Positions 1-5,625 of a stretch of DNA of 5,686 nt are shown piece after piece. The DNA is taken from assembly GCA_020059785.1 (NCBI GenBank), contig JAGVBL010000267.1, forward strand, positions 1-5,686, given 5' to 3'. This DNA comes from Ignavibacteriales bacterium (lineage in GTDB: Bacteria > Bacteroidota > Ignavibacteria > Ignavibacteriales > Melioribacteraceae). Position numbers and translations under genes: made by a program. The stretch's first letter is position 1. Every line of letters starts with the position of its first letter. The notes below the pieces were generated by a model. That model was not told where the DNA came from. It worked only from the letters and a program-made list of their open reading frames with translations, and searched no databases.

Positions 1-591
1 ACGATCCGGTTCCGGTCCGCTGTGTACAGCATAATGTTTTGATGTAGCTACAAGTTTCAAATATTTCGGATCATTACCCTGTAATCCTTTAATAAAGTTT
101 ACTGCTATTTGACCGGTTAAGTAGGGATCCTCTCCATAAGTCTCCTGTCCGCGTCCCCATCTTGGATCCCGGAAGATATTTATGTTGGGTGACCAGAATG
201 TTAATCCCTGATAAAGTCCGTGCTGATTTTTCGAAACAGCATCATTGTATTTAGCGCGTGCTTCATCCGAGATTACCTCGCCAACATTGTATATCAACTC
301 TTTATTCCATGTTGCAGCAAGACCGATTGCTTGCGGAAAAACTGTTGCAAGTCCGTTACGTGCAACACCATGAAGGCACTCATTCCACCAGTTGTATTCC
401 GGAATTCCAAGCCGTTCAATCGCCGGCGCATTAAAGACCATTTGGGAAATTTTTTCTTTCAGTGTTAAACGTAAAGACAGGTCATTTACTCGTTCTTCAA
501 TTGACAATGCCGGGTTTTGGAAAGGAAATACGTATGAAGATTGAGCGATAATAATCCGGCAGAACAATAAAAATAAAATTAATTTCTTCAA
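1..591 (-). CDS. Exported GH3 beta-glycosidase, xylosidase/glucosidase-like (N-terminal part, runs off left edge)
   Basis: This is the N-terminal 197 codons of a glycoside hydrolase family 3 enzyme, which removes terminal beta-linked xylose or glucose from oligosaccharides by a retaining mechanism. Visible signatures are WWNECLHGVAR (68-78), ATVFPQAIGLAATW (82-95), RDPRWGRGQETYGEDPYL (141-158) and KHYAVHSGPE (185-194); K185-H186 is the conserved substrate-binding pair of the TIM barrel. The WWNECLHGVAR form is typical of bacterial xylan 1,4-beta-xylosidases in this family, so xylosidase is the favoured activity. The nucleophile Asp and the C-terminal domains lie outside the window. No ATG exists at the front: an in-frame TGA lies 18 bases upstream of a TTG (591-589), and GAGG (600-597) sits 5 nt before that TTG, so TTG is the likely start. 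It gives a signal peptide (KKLILFLLF...IIIAQ), oddly with an Arg at residue 12 in the hydrophobic core. It is the last visible gene of the operon, 22 nt after the esterase. Confidence 0.9.
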   Translation of the reverse strand, partial: MKKLILFLLFCRIIIAQSSYVFPFQNPALSIEERVNDLSLRLTLKEKISQMVFNAPAIERLGIPEYNWWNECLHGVARNGLATVFPQAIGLAATWNKELIYNVGEVISDEARAKYNDAVSKNQHGLYQGLTFWSPNINIFRDPRWGRGQETYGEDPYLTGQIAVNFIKGLQGNDPKYLKLVATSKHYAVHSGPEPDR

Positions 592-596
592 TTCTA

Positions 597-600
597 CCTC
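597..600 (-). promoter_or_regulatory. Ribosome-binding site that decides the TTG start of the GH3 gene
   Basis: On the minus strand GAGG is followed by five bases and then TTG. With the in-frame stop just upstream and no ATG or GTG before the signal peptide, this site supports TTG as the initiation codon. Confidence 0.55.
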
Positions 601-613
601 GCAGTTGATTCAA

Positions 614-1525
614 TTATAAAAATTCATTTTCAGTCAGCCATTTTTCAAGGAGGAAAAACCACTGATCATCAACAAATTTATTTTTCATTGTAAATCCGTG
701 TCCCCCGTTTTGAAAAATAAAAAGTGCTGAACTTACATTTTTCTTTTTCAAAGATTCATAATATCTAATGCTATTCTCTACAGGAACGGCTTTATCATCC
801 GACGCATGCATAATAAATGTAGGTGGTGTCTTATCGGTCACATTTAATTCGTTGGAAAAATATCGTTCCAATGAGTCATTTGCATTTTCACCAATAAGTG
901 CTTTTTTAGAACCCTTATGAGTAAAATCATTCTGCATTGTTATTACTGGGTAGATCAAAATAGAAAAGTCAGGACGCAGACTATATTTCATTTCCGTTCC
1001 AATATATGAATCATTAAAATGAACAGAAGCAGAGGCAGCGAGATGTCCGCCGGCAGAAAATCCCATTATCCCGATCCTGTTAATATCTATTTTATATTGA
1101 TCTGCATTACTTCTCAAATAATTAATTGCTTGTTGTGCGTCCGATAGCGGAACAATTTCTTTACGTTCCATCCGGGAATCATTTGGTAATCTGTACTTTA
1201 GAATAAATGCCGAGACTCCTCTTTCAGCGAACCACTTTGCAACATATTCTCCTTCGGATGTAATTGCGAGCCGGATGTAACCGCCTCCGGGACAAATAAT
1301 TACTGCGGTGCCATTCGGTTTTTCGGGCTTCCAGTATTCTAAGGTTGGATAAGATACATTACTTACTCTAACAATATTATCCGAACCAAGTTCTGACATT
1401 TCATGGTTCACGGTATCAGTTAAGTATAGTGGAATACCCGACCAAAGATTGATTACTTCTCTTTGTTGACAAAAGATTGATAAGGAAAAAAGAAGTGAAA
1501 TTATAAGCAATAAGTGTTTTTTCAT
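614..1525 (-). CDS. Exported alpha/beta-hydrolase esterase (acetyl/feruloyl-xylan-esterase type)
   Basis: A serine esterase of the alpha/beta-hydrolase fold, of the type found beside hemicellulases (BD-FAE-like; acetylxylan or feruloyl esterases). Its probable role is removing acyl side groups from hemicellulose fragments so that neighbouring glycosidases can act. Numbering from the longer TTG-started frame (which begins at 1537), the oxyanion-hole motif CPGGGY is at 82-87, the nucleophile elbow GFSAGG at 159-164 (Ser161), the acid in HASDDKAVP at 244-252 (probably Asp248) and the catalytic His280 in GGHGF. All of the triad is present and the length is normal. I choose the ATG at 1525 (303 residues) over the TTG at 1537, because the ATG begins the standard signal peptide MKKHLLLIISLLFSLSIFC and has GAG about 8 nt ahead, while the TTG has no ribosome-binding site. 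A lipobox is not convincing, so it is probably periplasmic or secreted. It sits 50 nt after the GH63-like gene, a gap filled by a repeat, and 22 nt before the GH3 gene. The exact substrate cannot be read from the sequence. Confidence 0.88.
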   Translation of the reverse strand: MKKHLLLIISLLFSLSIFCQQREVINLWSGIPLYLTDTVNHEMSELGSDNIVRVSNVSYPTLEYWKPEKPNGTAVIICPGGGYIRLAITSEGEYVAKWFAERGVSAFILKYRLPNDSRMERKEIVPLSDAQQAINYLRSNADQYKIDINRIGIMGFSAGGHLAASASVHFNDSYIGTEMKYSLRPDFSILIYPVITMQNDFTHKGSKKALIGENANDSLERYFSNELNVTDKTPPTFIMHASDDKAVPVENSIRYYESLKKKNVSSALFIFQNGGHGFTMKNKFVDDQWFFLLEKWLTENEFL

Positions 1526-1545
1526 TTTGTCACTCAAAAAAAGTT

Positions 1546-1585
1546 ACACAGAGAACTCCGAGTAGTCACAGAGTTTCACAGAGAA
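1546..1585 (-). repeat. Decamer-phased CTCTGTG intergenic repeat
   Basis: Read on the minus strand, this is four consecutive 10-mers: TTCTCTGTGA, AACTCTGTGA, CTACTCGGAG, TTCTCTGTGT. Three carry CTCTGTG; the third is degenerate. On the plus strand CACAGAG starts at 1547, 1567 and 1577. The element fills most of the gap between the GH63-like gene and the esterase, and the last two sense codons and TGA stop of the GH63-like gene lie inside it. Repeats of this CTCTGTG/CTCTGCG style are scattered between genes in many environmental bacterial genomes. Their function is not settled as far as I know. Confidence 0.8.
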
Positions 1586-3651
1586 TCAAGATCGATAAAA
1601 AACCGTGCGACTATCCCTGTCCATATATAAGTTTTATTCCATCCGGCTTGATAATCATCTGCACTGTAAAACTCCCAGAAGTAATGATCAACTTTCAACT
1701 GATTAATAATATTATCAATTACTTTATCTGCAAGCTCCTTTGCAATTTCTTTATAGCCGTAATCGATCAATCCCCTGAAAATCAAATACTGCCATTGAAC
1801 CCATACTGGTCCGTTCCAGTAACCAATCGGATTATAATAATTATCCTTAGCCGATAAAGTAGGAATGCCGAACTTCCTCCAGAATTCATCTTTATTAGTC
1901 AGCGTCTTAATTAATTTTTCAACCTGCTCTTTACTTGCTGCACCAGCCCACATCGGTAGAAATCCGATTATCTCCTTAATCTTCAAGTCATCTTTATTTT
2001 TGAAAGTAAACGACTGATCAATTTTATTTACATTGTAATAGAATTCCGTTTCATCATCCCACAAATATTTATTGATAAGAACACTTCTCTCTAAACTTTT
2101 TCTTACCCATTCAGAAGCTTCATTTTTGAAACCGAGAATGCCGGCTATTGCAGAAAGTGATTTTTCTTCCATCACAAGCATTGAATTTACATCAGGTCCT
2201 TCAAAGTTTGAAGCCCATCCGACTTTATCCCACACTGCAACTCTTGCATCGCGCACACTTTCAAGTTCCGCATGTCCGCCCCAGCTTGCCAGTCCGTTAT
2301 TGTTAGAATCTCTTCGTGATGTGTACCAATTATAAAATTTCTTTCCGCTTTCGTAAGATTCGCTCAAAAACTTTTTATCTCCGGTTACTTTGTATATCTC
2401 ATAATTAATATAATTAAACCAGGGAGCAGAGCTGGTGTATTCTCCATTATGAATTATTTCTTCATTCAAGTAAGGTCCCGTCCTATAATTAATGTATCCA
2501 TCCGGGCGTTGTCTTTCCATATAAACGCGTTGAGAATTCATTGCGCTTAGAGGATCCATAAAAGCATAAGCAAGCATAACCAGACTTTCGTGAAAGACCT
2601 GACCGCCGTAACCCCAGCCCCACTTCGGCTCGCGAGAAAAAACATAATAATTGTAGCTGCTCTCTCCCTCCGGCTTCATCAGACATTGACGAATTAAAGA
2701 AAAAGCATTCCAGTAGAGCATCTCTTTTTCTTTATCATCAAATTTCAGTTTTGGAATTCGCGAATAGATTTTCTCATTTTTCTTAACGAACAACTCTAAA
2801 TCCATCGTCATCAACTGATTACTGATTACCGATAACTGATCACCCTCTTTATCTTTTTCATCCAGACCTCTTACAATTCTTAATTCTTTTGATTGTCCGG
2901 GTTTTAAAACAATTTTCTTTTGAAAAGAAATTGCGGTTGTTTTATCCTGATCAATTGAGTTATTAAGTACCGGTAACAAAAATGATTTCTGAAGAACGAG
3001 AGATGTATCGGCAGACTTGTTAATTAAGAAATTATATGCTCCATAGCTATCTGGAACATCCGACATTACAAAAATACTTTTAAGATTTTCTGCGTAAGGA
3101 ATTTGATGTTCTTTCATCCATCCATCACGGGTTTTATTATGATGAAATATAAAAGAACGATTTTGCGCTAAGTACTCTATATTATTAATCGAAGCCAATT
3201 CAAAGTGAGGATAGAATGTAAAATCAATGCTGCGGTTACTTTCGTTAGTTACTTTTAAGTTATGAACGGTAAACTGCGAGTTGTAAACCATAAACATTGC
3301 ATCAATGCGTATGTCTCTGAAAGGATAAAGATAAAATTTTACCAGATCAGAATAGGATGTTGTTATTACAGGTTCTTTATAAAGTTCTTTCAGTAAGTAG
3401 CGAACATCTTTACCCGATTTGAAAGCATAATAAATATTTCCGCCATTCTTTGATTCAAAGCCGATTCCTTTTTCTGGATCGAACCAACTTAATGAATAAC
3501 CCTGATCGAGTTTATAATCTGTTCGCTCTAACGAAGATGCATAGGCAGTATAGATAGGATCTTTCTTTGTTGCATGTAAGTTAGAAAGATAATGCTGGGC
3601 GTTGACAGTAATAAACATTAAAAGAAACATTATAATTACTCTGCGCATCAT
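1576..3651 (-). CDS. Exported GH63 / mannosylglycerate-hydrolase-like (alpha/alpha)6 glycosidase
   Basis: A two-domain glycosidase of clan GH-G type (GH63, trehalase and mannosylglycerate-hydrolase relatives), which invert the configuration of alpha-linked sugars. Residues 1-18 are a signal peptide ending VNA before Q19, so the enzyme is exported. Residues about 20-265 look like a beta-rich N-terminal domain. Residues about 300-691 form the (alpha/alpha)6 catalytic domain, with WGWGYGGQVFHES (344-356), QRPDGYI (381-387), ELESVRDARVAVWDKVGW (462-479), GPDVNSML (485-492), YYNPIGYWNGPVWVQWQY (605-622) and HYFWEFYSADD (656-666). By manual comparison with my memory of E. coli YgjK, Asp468 in ESVRD would be the general acid and Glu660 in FWEFYS the base. 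The natural substrate is unknown; an alpha-glucoside or alpha-mannoside is likely. AAAGGA (3660-3655) is 3 nt from the first ATG and 6 nt from the second, so the second ATG (3648) may be the true start. It lies 22 nt after the PLP-enzyme gene. Odd points are a 7-bp tandem repeat in frame at the domain junction (residues 271-280) and a stop codon inside an intergenic repeat. Confidence 0.86.
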   Translation of the reverse strand: MMRRVIIMFLLMFITVNAQHYLSNLHATKKDPIYTAYASSLERTDYKLDQGYSLSWFDPEKGIGFESKNGGNIYYAFKSGKDVRYLLKELYKEPVITTSYSDLVKFYLYPFRDIRIDAMFMVYNSQFTVHNLKVTNESNRSIDFTFYPHFELASINNIEYLAQNRSFIFHHNKTRDGWMKEHQIPYAENLKSIFVMSDVPDSYGAYNFLINKSADTSLVLQKSFLLPVLNNSIDQDKTTAISFQKKIVLKPGQSKELRIVRGLDEKDKEGDQLSVISNQLMTMDLELFVKKNEKIYSRIPKLKFDDKEKEMLYWNAFSLIRQCLMKPEGESSYNYYVFSREPKWGWGYGGQVFHESLVMLAYAFMDPLSAMNSQRVYMERQRPDGYINYRTGPYLNEEIIHNGEYTSSAPWFNYINYEIYKVTGDKKFLSESYESGKKFYNWYTSRRDSNNNGLASWGGHAELESVRDARVAVWDKVGWASNFEGPDVNSMLVMEEKSLSAIAGILGFKNEASEWVRKSLERSVLINKYLWDDETEFYYNVNKIDQSFTFKNKDDLKIKEIIGFLPMWAGAASKEQVEKLIKTLTNKDEFWRKFGIPTLSAKDNYYNPIGYWNGPVWVQWQYLIFRGLIDYGYKEIAKELADKVIDNIINQLKVDHYFWEFYSADDYQAGWNKTYIWTGIVARFFIDLDSL
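2813..2840 (-). repeat. 7-bp tandem repeat in frame inside the GH63-like gene
   Basis: Four consecutive heptamers on the minus strand: ATCAGTT, ATCGGTA, ATCAGTA, ATCAGTT (plus strand AACTGAT, TACTGAT, TACCGAT, AACTGAT). Seven bases times three gives seven codons, so the translated product is itself repetitive (QLSVISNQL, residues 272-280) and stays open. It lies between the N-terminal beta-rich domain and the catalytic domain. ATCAGTTATCAGT-style heptamer arrays occur as intergenic and in-gene repeats in several bacterial groups, notably cyanobacteria. Here it appears tolerated as a linker. Confidence 0.8.
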
Positions 3652-3654
3652 CGA

Positions 3655-3660
3655 TCCTTT
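3655..3660 (-). promoter_or_regulatory. Ribosome-binding site of the GH63-like gene
   Basis: AAAGGA on the minus strand lies 3 nt before the first ATG (3651) and 6 nt before the second (3648). The spacing favours the second ATG, which removes only one Met from the signal peptide. Confidence 0.55.
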
Positions 3661-3673
3661 TGTTTCTAAAAAA

Positions 3674-4630
3674 TTATTTTATCCACGGAAGTTTATCAAG
3701 GTCCACATTACCACCGGATAATATTAGTCCGATTTTTTTATTCCTGAACTTATCCGGATTATTCATTACAACACCAAGCGTAATAGCACTCGAAGGTTCT
3801 ACAATAATCTTCATCCGCTCCCAGATAATTTTCATAGCGTTAATAGTTACCTCGTCATCAACCGTAATAATTTCATGAAGATATCTAGTAAGAATTAAAT
3901 GAGTTTTGTCGCATAATTGTGTAAGTAATCCGTCGCAAATAGTTTTTGGATTTATTGACGGATAAATTGTTTTATCTCTCAATGAGCGGAAAGCGTCGTC
4001 CGCACCTTTCGGTTCCGCACCAATTACTTTTGTGTGATTCGAGAAATGATATGCTGAAAGGCATGTGCCCGATACGAGTCCGGCGCCCCCAACGGGCGAA
4101 ATCAAATAATCGAGATCGCTGACTTCTTCGAAAATTTCCTTTGCACACGTGGCCTGACCGGCGATTATTGAATAGTTATCATAAGGATGAATAAATGTTG
4201 CACCCGTTTCAGCAACAATTTTTTGAGCCGCTTCTTCGCGGGATTTAACTGTCGGCTCACTAAAGGTAATTTTTGCACCGTAACCGGCAACAGCTCTCTT
4301 CTTAATCTCAGGAGCTGTATTCGGCATTACAATGTATGCGGGTATATTTTTCATTCTTGCCGCAAGCGATAGAGCCGCAGCGTGATTTCCCGATGAGTGT
4401 GTTATTACACCTTTTTCAAGTTCGCTTCTGTCCAAGGAAAGTACGGCATTACTTGTGCCGCGGAATTTGAATGCGCCGACTTTCTGAAAGTTCTCGCATT
4501 TGAAATAAAGTTCGCATCCGAACATTTTATTTAATGATTCGGAAGTTAGCAAAGGTGTTCGGTGAATCTGATTTTTAATTCTTTCGTATGCTTCAAGAAT
4601 ATCGTCTGGAGTTGGTTCATGCTGCAGCAT
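3674..4630 (-). CDS. Serine racemase / threonine dehydratase-type PLP enzyme (no ACT domain)
   Basis: A 318-residue fold-type II PLP enzyme that would dehydrate threonine and serine to 2-oxo acids and ammonia, or racemize serine; 3-hydroxyaspartate ammonia-lyase is another member of the same subfamily. The PLP-binding lysine is K55 in GAFKFRG. THSSGNHA (77-84) follows, with Ser80 at the position of the re-face serine S84 of human serine racemase. EPKGADDA (206-213) matches the divalent-metal site (E206, A210, D212). WERMKIIVEPSSA (270-282) and SGGNVD (305-310) are also typical. The phosphate loop reads GGAGL (181-185) where GGGGL/M is usual, a mild variation. The protein ends right after the catalytic domain, so there is no C-terminal ACT domain and no isoleucine-type feedback; this resembles catabolic TdcB or serine racemase rather than full-length biosynthetic IlvA. 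It has no signal peptide and is cytoplasmic. The ATG at 4630 has a weak GGA upstream. It follows the regulator by 62 nt and precedes the glycosidase by 22 nt. The reaction cannot be chosen from sequence alone. Confidence 0.88.
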   Translation of the reverse strand: MLQHEPTPDDILEAYERIKNQIHRTPLLTSESLNKMFGCELYFKCENFQKVGAFKFRGTSNAVLSLDRSELEKGVITHSSGNHAAALSLAARMKNIPAYIVMPNTAPEIKKRAVAGYGAKITFSEPTVKSREEAAQKIVAETGATFIHPYDNYSIIAGQATCAKEIFEEVSDLDYLISPVGGAGLVSGTCLSAYHFSNHTKVIGAEPKGADDAFRSLRDKTIYPSINPKTICDGLLTQLCDKTHLILTRYLHEIITVDDEVTINAMKIIWERMKIIVEPSSAITLGVVMNNPDKFRNKKIGLILSGGNVDLDKLPWIK

Positions 4631-4692
4631 TTTGATTCCGTAATTTGTGGTTATGTTATTTATTTCATGAAAATAATATTACCATTATCAAA

Positions 4693-5292
4693 CTATATCT
4701 TAATTGAATTCCAGAAAAAGCTAACATGTTTTCTAACTATCTCCAGAACCTTATTCAAATTATTTTCTCCTTCGCGCGATAAATGTTCAGTTCTAATAAG
4801 AAACAGAGGAGCTGTAAACTGTTCTGCTAAAATATCAGGATCATATTTTTTAGCAATATTGTTTTTTACCATTTCAGAAAAGATCAATCGGCAAATTCCC
4901 CTCAGCTCATTAACATATTCTGTAACTGAAAGTTCAACAGAACCAACTTTTGTAAACTGTTCCATTAATAGCAGTCGTATAAATTTTTTTTCCTTTGGTG
5001 TATTCCAGAACTCGACAAGTCTTTTTGCAAAATCCTGTAAGAATTTTTCGGGATTATCAAGCTCATCAAGAAGTTCGTCGTTAAGAATTTTTGTGCTTAG
5101 TGATTTCGATTTATAATCCGATAGAATTGCGAGGAAGATTTCCTCTTTCGATTTGAAATGATTATAGATAGCGCTTTCGCGTATTCCAACTGCTCGAGCT
5201 ATTTGTCGTATGGATGCGCCGGCATAACCATTGTTAGAAAAGTAATCGAGCGCCTTTTCGGTTATTAATTTCTTTGTATTCGGGTATTTCAT
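4693..5292 (-). CDS. TetR/AcrR-family transcriptional regulator
   Basis: A 199-residue TetR-type regulator. The N-terminal DNA-binding domain spans about residues 5-52, with the helix-turn-helix ASIRQIARAVGIRESAIYNHF at 26-46 and the family's usual KSKEEIF just after it. Residues about 60-199 form the mostly helical ligand-binding and dimerization part, which is not conserved enough to predict the ligand. The start is secure: AGGGGA (5304-5299) lies 6 nt before the ATG, and the N-terminus matches family length. It is the first gene of the minus-strand cluster. A palindrome overlapping the -10 box of its own promoter (5306-5321) argues for autorepression, and since the downstream genes follow closely, the whole operon could be under its control. 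Regulators of this family usually respond to small hydrophobic or aromatic molecules. A role in sensing a plant-derived or acyl compound is possible but not shown. Confidence 0.92.
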   Translation of the reverse strand: MKYPNTKKLITEKALDYFSNNGYAGASIRQIARAVGIRESAIYNHFKSKEEIFLAILSDYKSKSLSTKILNDELLDELDNPEKFLQDFAKRLVEFWNTPKEKKFIRLLLMEQFTKVGSVELSVTEYVNELRGICRLIFSEMVKNNIAKKYDPDILAEQFTAPLFLIRTEHLSREGENNLNKVLEIVRKHVSFFWNSIKI

Positions 5293-5298
5293 ATTGAA

Positions 5299-5304
5299 TC
5301 CCCT
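5299..5304 (-). promoter_or_regulatory. Ribosome-binding site of the TetR-type gene
   Basis: AGGGGA on the minus strand, 6 nt before the ATG at 5292. It is a strong Shine-Dalgarno match that fixes the start, and it is one of the hints that this organism uses such sites. Confidence 0.75.
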
Positions 5305-5305
5305 A

Positions 5306-5321
5306 ATGAACGCTCGTTAAT
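5306..5321. promoter_or_regulatory. Palindromic operator, probable TetR-type autoregulatory site
   Basis: ATGAACGCTCGTTAAT on the plus strand is an inverted repeat with 8-base arms: seven bases per arm with a two-base CT centre, six of seven pairs matching, and a perfect AACG-CT-CGTT core. It overlaps the last bases of the -10 box and the expected transcription start of the regulator gene, and ends just ahead of the ribosome-binding site. A bound dimer there would block transcription. Size, symmetry and position fit TetR-family operators; binding itself is inferred. Confidence 0.6.
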
Positions 5322-5346
5322 ATACGGAATCCCTTATCAATGTAAA
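5319..5346 (-). promoter_or_regulatory. Sigma70-like promoter of the regulator and operon
   Basis: On the minus strand TTTACA (5346-5341) is followed by a 16-base spacer and TATATT (5324-5319). Both boxes match the sigma70 consensus at five of six positions. The start of transcription would fall near 5312, inside the palindrome, leaving a leader of about 20 nt that carries the AGGGGA site. No comparably good promoter is visible in the downstream gaps, so this may drive all five genes. Confidence 0.6.
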
Positions 5347-5421
5347 AGAATTGCTAGTGGGTAAAAAATCAAATTTGTTGAGCAAATTAAAATGTAGAGT
5401 CATTAACTAATAAAATGATTT

Positions 5422-5496
5422 TCACGCAAAGAAAACGCAGAGTTCGCAAAATCTTTTCTCTGCGTTCATTGCGATAACTCTGCGGTCTCTGCGTGA
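5422..5496. repeat. 75-bp imperfect inverted repeat built of CTCTGCG units
   Basis: The left arm begins TCACGCAAAGA (5422 onward) and the right arm ends with its approximate complement (TCACGCAGAGA on the minus strand from 5496). Both arms continue with CGCAGAGTT and CGCAA. The left arm has CGCAGAG at 5436; the right has CTCTGCG at 5458, 5478 and 5487, again close to a 10-base period (TTCTCTGCGT, TCATTGCGAT, AACTCTGCGG). It is clearly a relative of the element at 1546-1585, with C for T in the core (CTCTGCG against CTCTGTG). It has no coding capacity. It could fold into a long hairpin in RNA or a cruciform in DNA. Confidence 0.78.
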
Positions 5497-5602
5497 TAAT
5501 CTTTAAAAAATCAAGAGTCTATGAAACATCTTTTATAATTATTCATCTATATTCAGTAACTCATCGAATCAATCTTAACTTTACCTCTCCCGACTTGTGA
5601 CA

Positions 5603-5616
5603 CTCCTTTGAAGGAG
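5603..5616. repeat. Short perfect palindrome overlapping a Shine-Dalgarno-like site
   Basis: CTCCTTTGAAGGAG has 6-base arms around TG. In RNA of the plus strand it would form a 5-6 bp hairpin covering AAGGAGG (5611-5617). It could hide the ribosome-binding site of the possible gene at 5626, or be part of a dispersed palindromic repeat that merely looks like such a site. Confidence 0.5.
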
Positions 5617-5625
5617 GTATAAAAA

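Larger units (their letters stand above)
5347..5625. other. Gene-free intergenic stretch between the operon promoter and the right edge
   Basis: No credible gene is seen here. It is AT-rich and holds a short 6-bp inverted repeat AATTTG/CAAATT (5372-5388), the CTCTGCG repeat element (5422-5496), an isolated TATAAT (5534-5539, plus strand) without a good -35 box, and the CTCCTT/AAGGAG hairpin next to the possible gene at the right edge. Confidence 0.6.

Noticed and set aside
220..468. Plus-strand open frame of 82 codons near the left edge
   Set aside because: It is antisense to the GH3 gene, which shows long conserved motifs on the other strand.
1526..1537. TTG at 1537 as start of the esterase
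   Set aside because: It adds four residues (MSDK) before a perfect signal-peptide start at ATG 1525 and has no ribosome-binding site, only a run of T.
2072..2335. Plus-strand open frame opposite the glycosidase catalytic domain
   Set aside because: Antisense shadow of the GH63-like gene, low-complexity serine/leucine-rich translation.
4631..4692. Separate promoter or terminator between the TetR-type gene and the PLP-enzyme gene
   Set aside because: A TTGATA is present on the minus strand but no good -10 box follows at 16-18 nt, and there is no stable hairpin with a T-run.
4562..5116. 184-codon plus-strand open frame
   Set aside because: It lies antisense over the TetR-type and PLP-enzyme genes, whose protein motifs are unmistakable; the translation resembles no family and has no good ribosome-binding site.
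5372..5388. Inverted repeat AATTTG/CAAATT as a terminator
   Set aside because: Only six A/T-rich pairs and no T-tract in either direction; expected by chance in such AT-rich DNA.
5422..5496. CRISPR array
   Set aside because: Units are about 10 bases with no unique spacers of regular length, and no cas gene is nearby.
5534..5539. TATAAT as the -10 box of a plus-strand promoter for the possible right-edge gene
   Set aside because: The bases 16-18 nt upstream (TCAAGA region) match the -35 consensus poorly, so it is not listed as a promoter.
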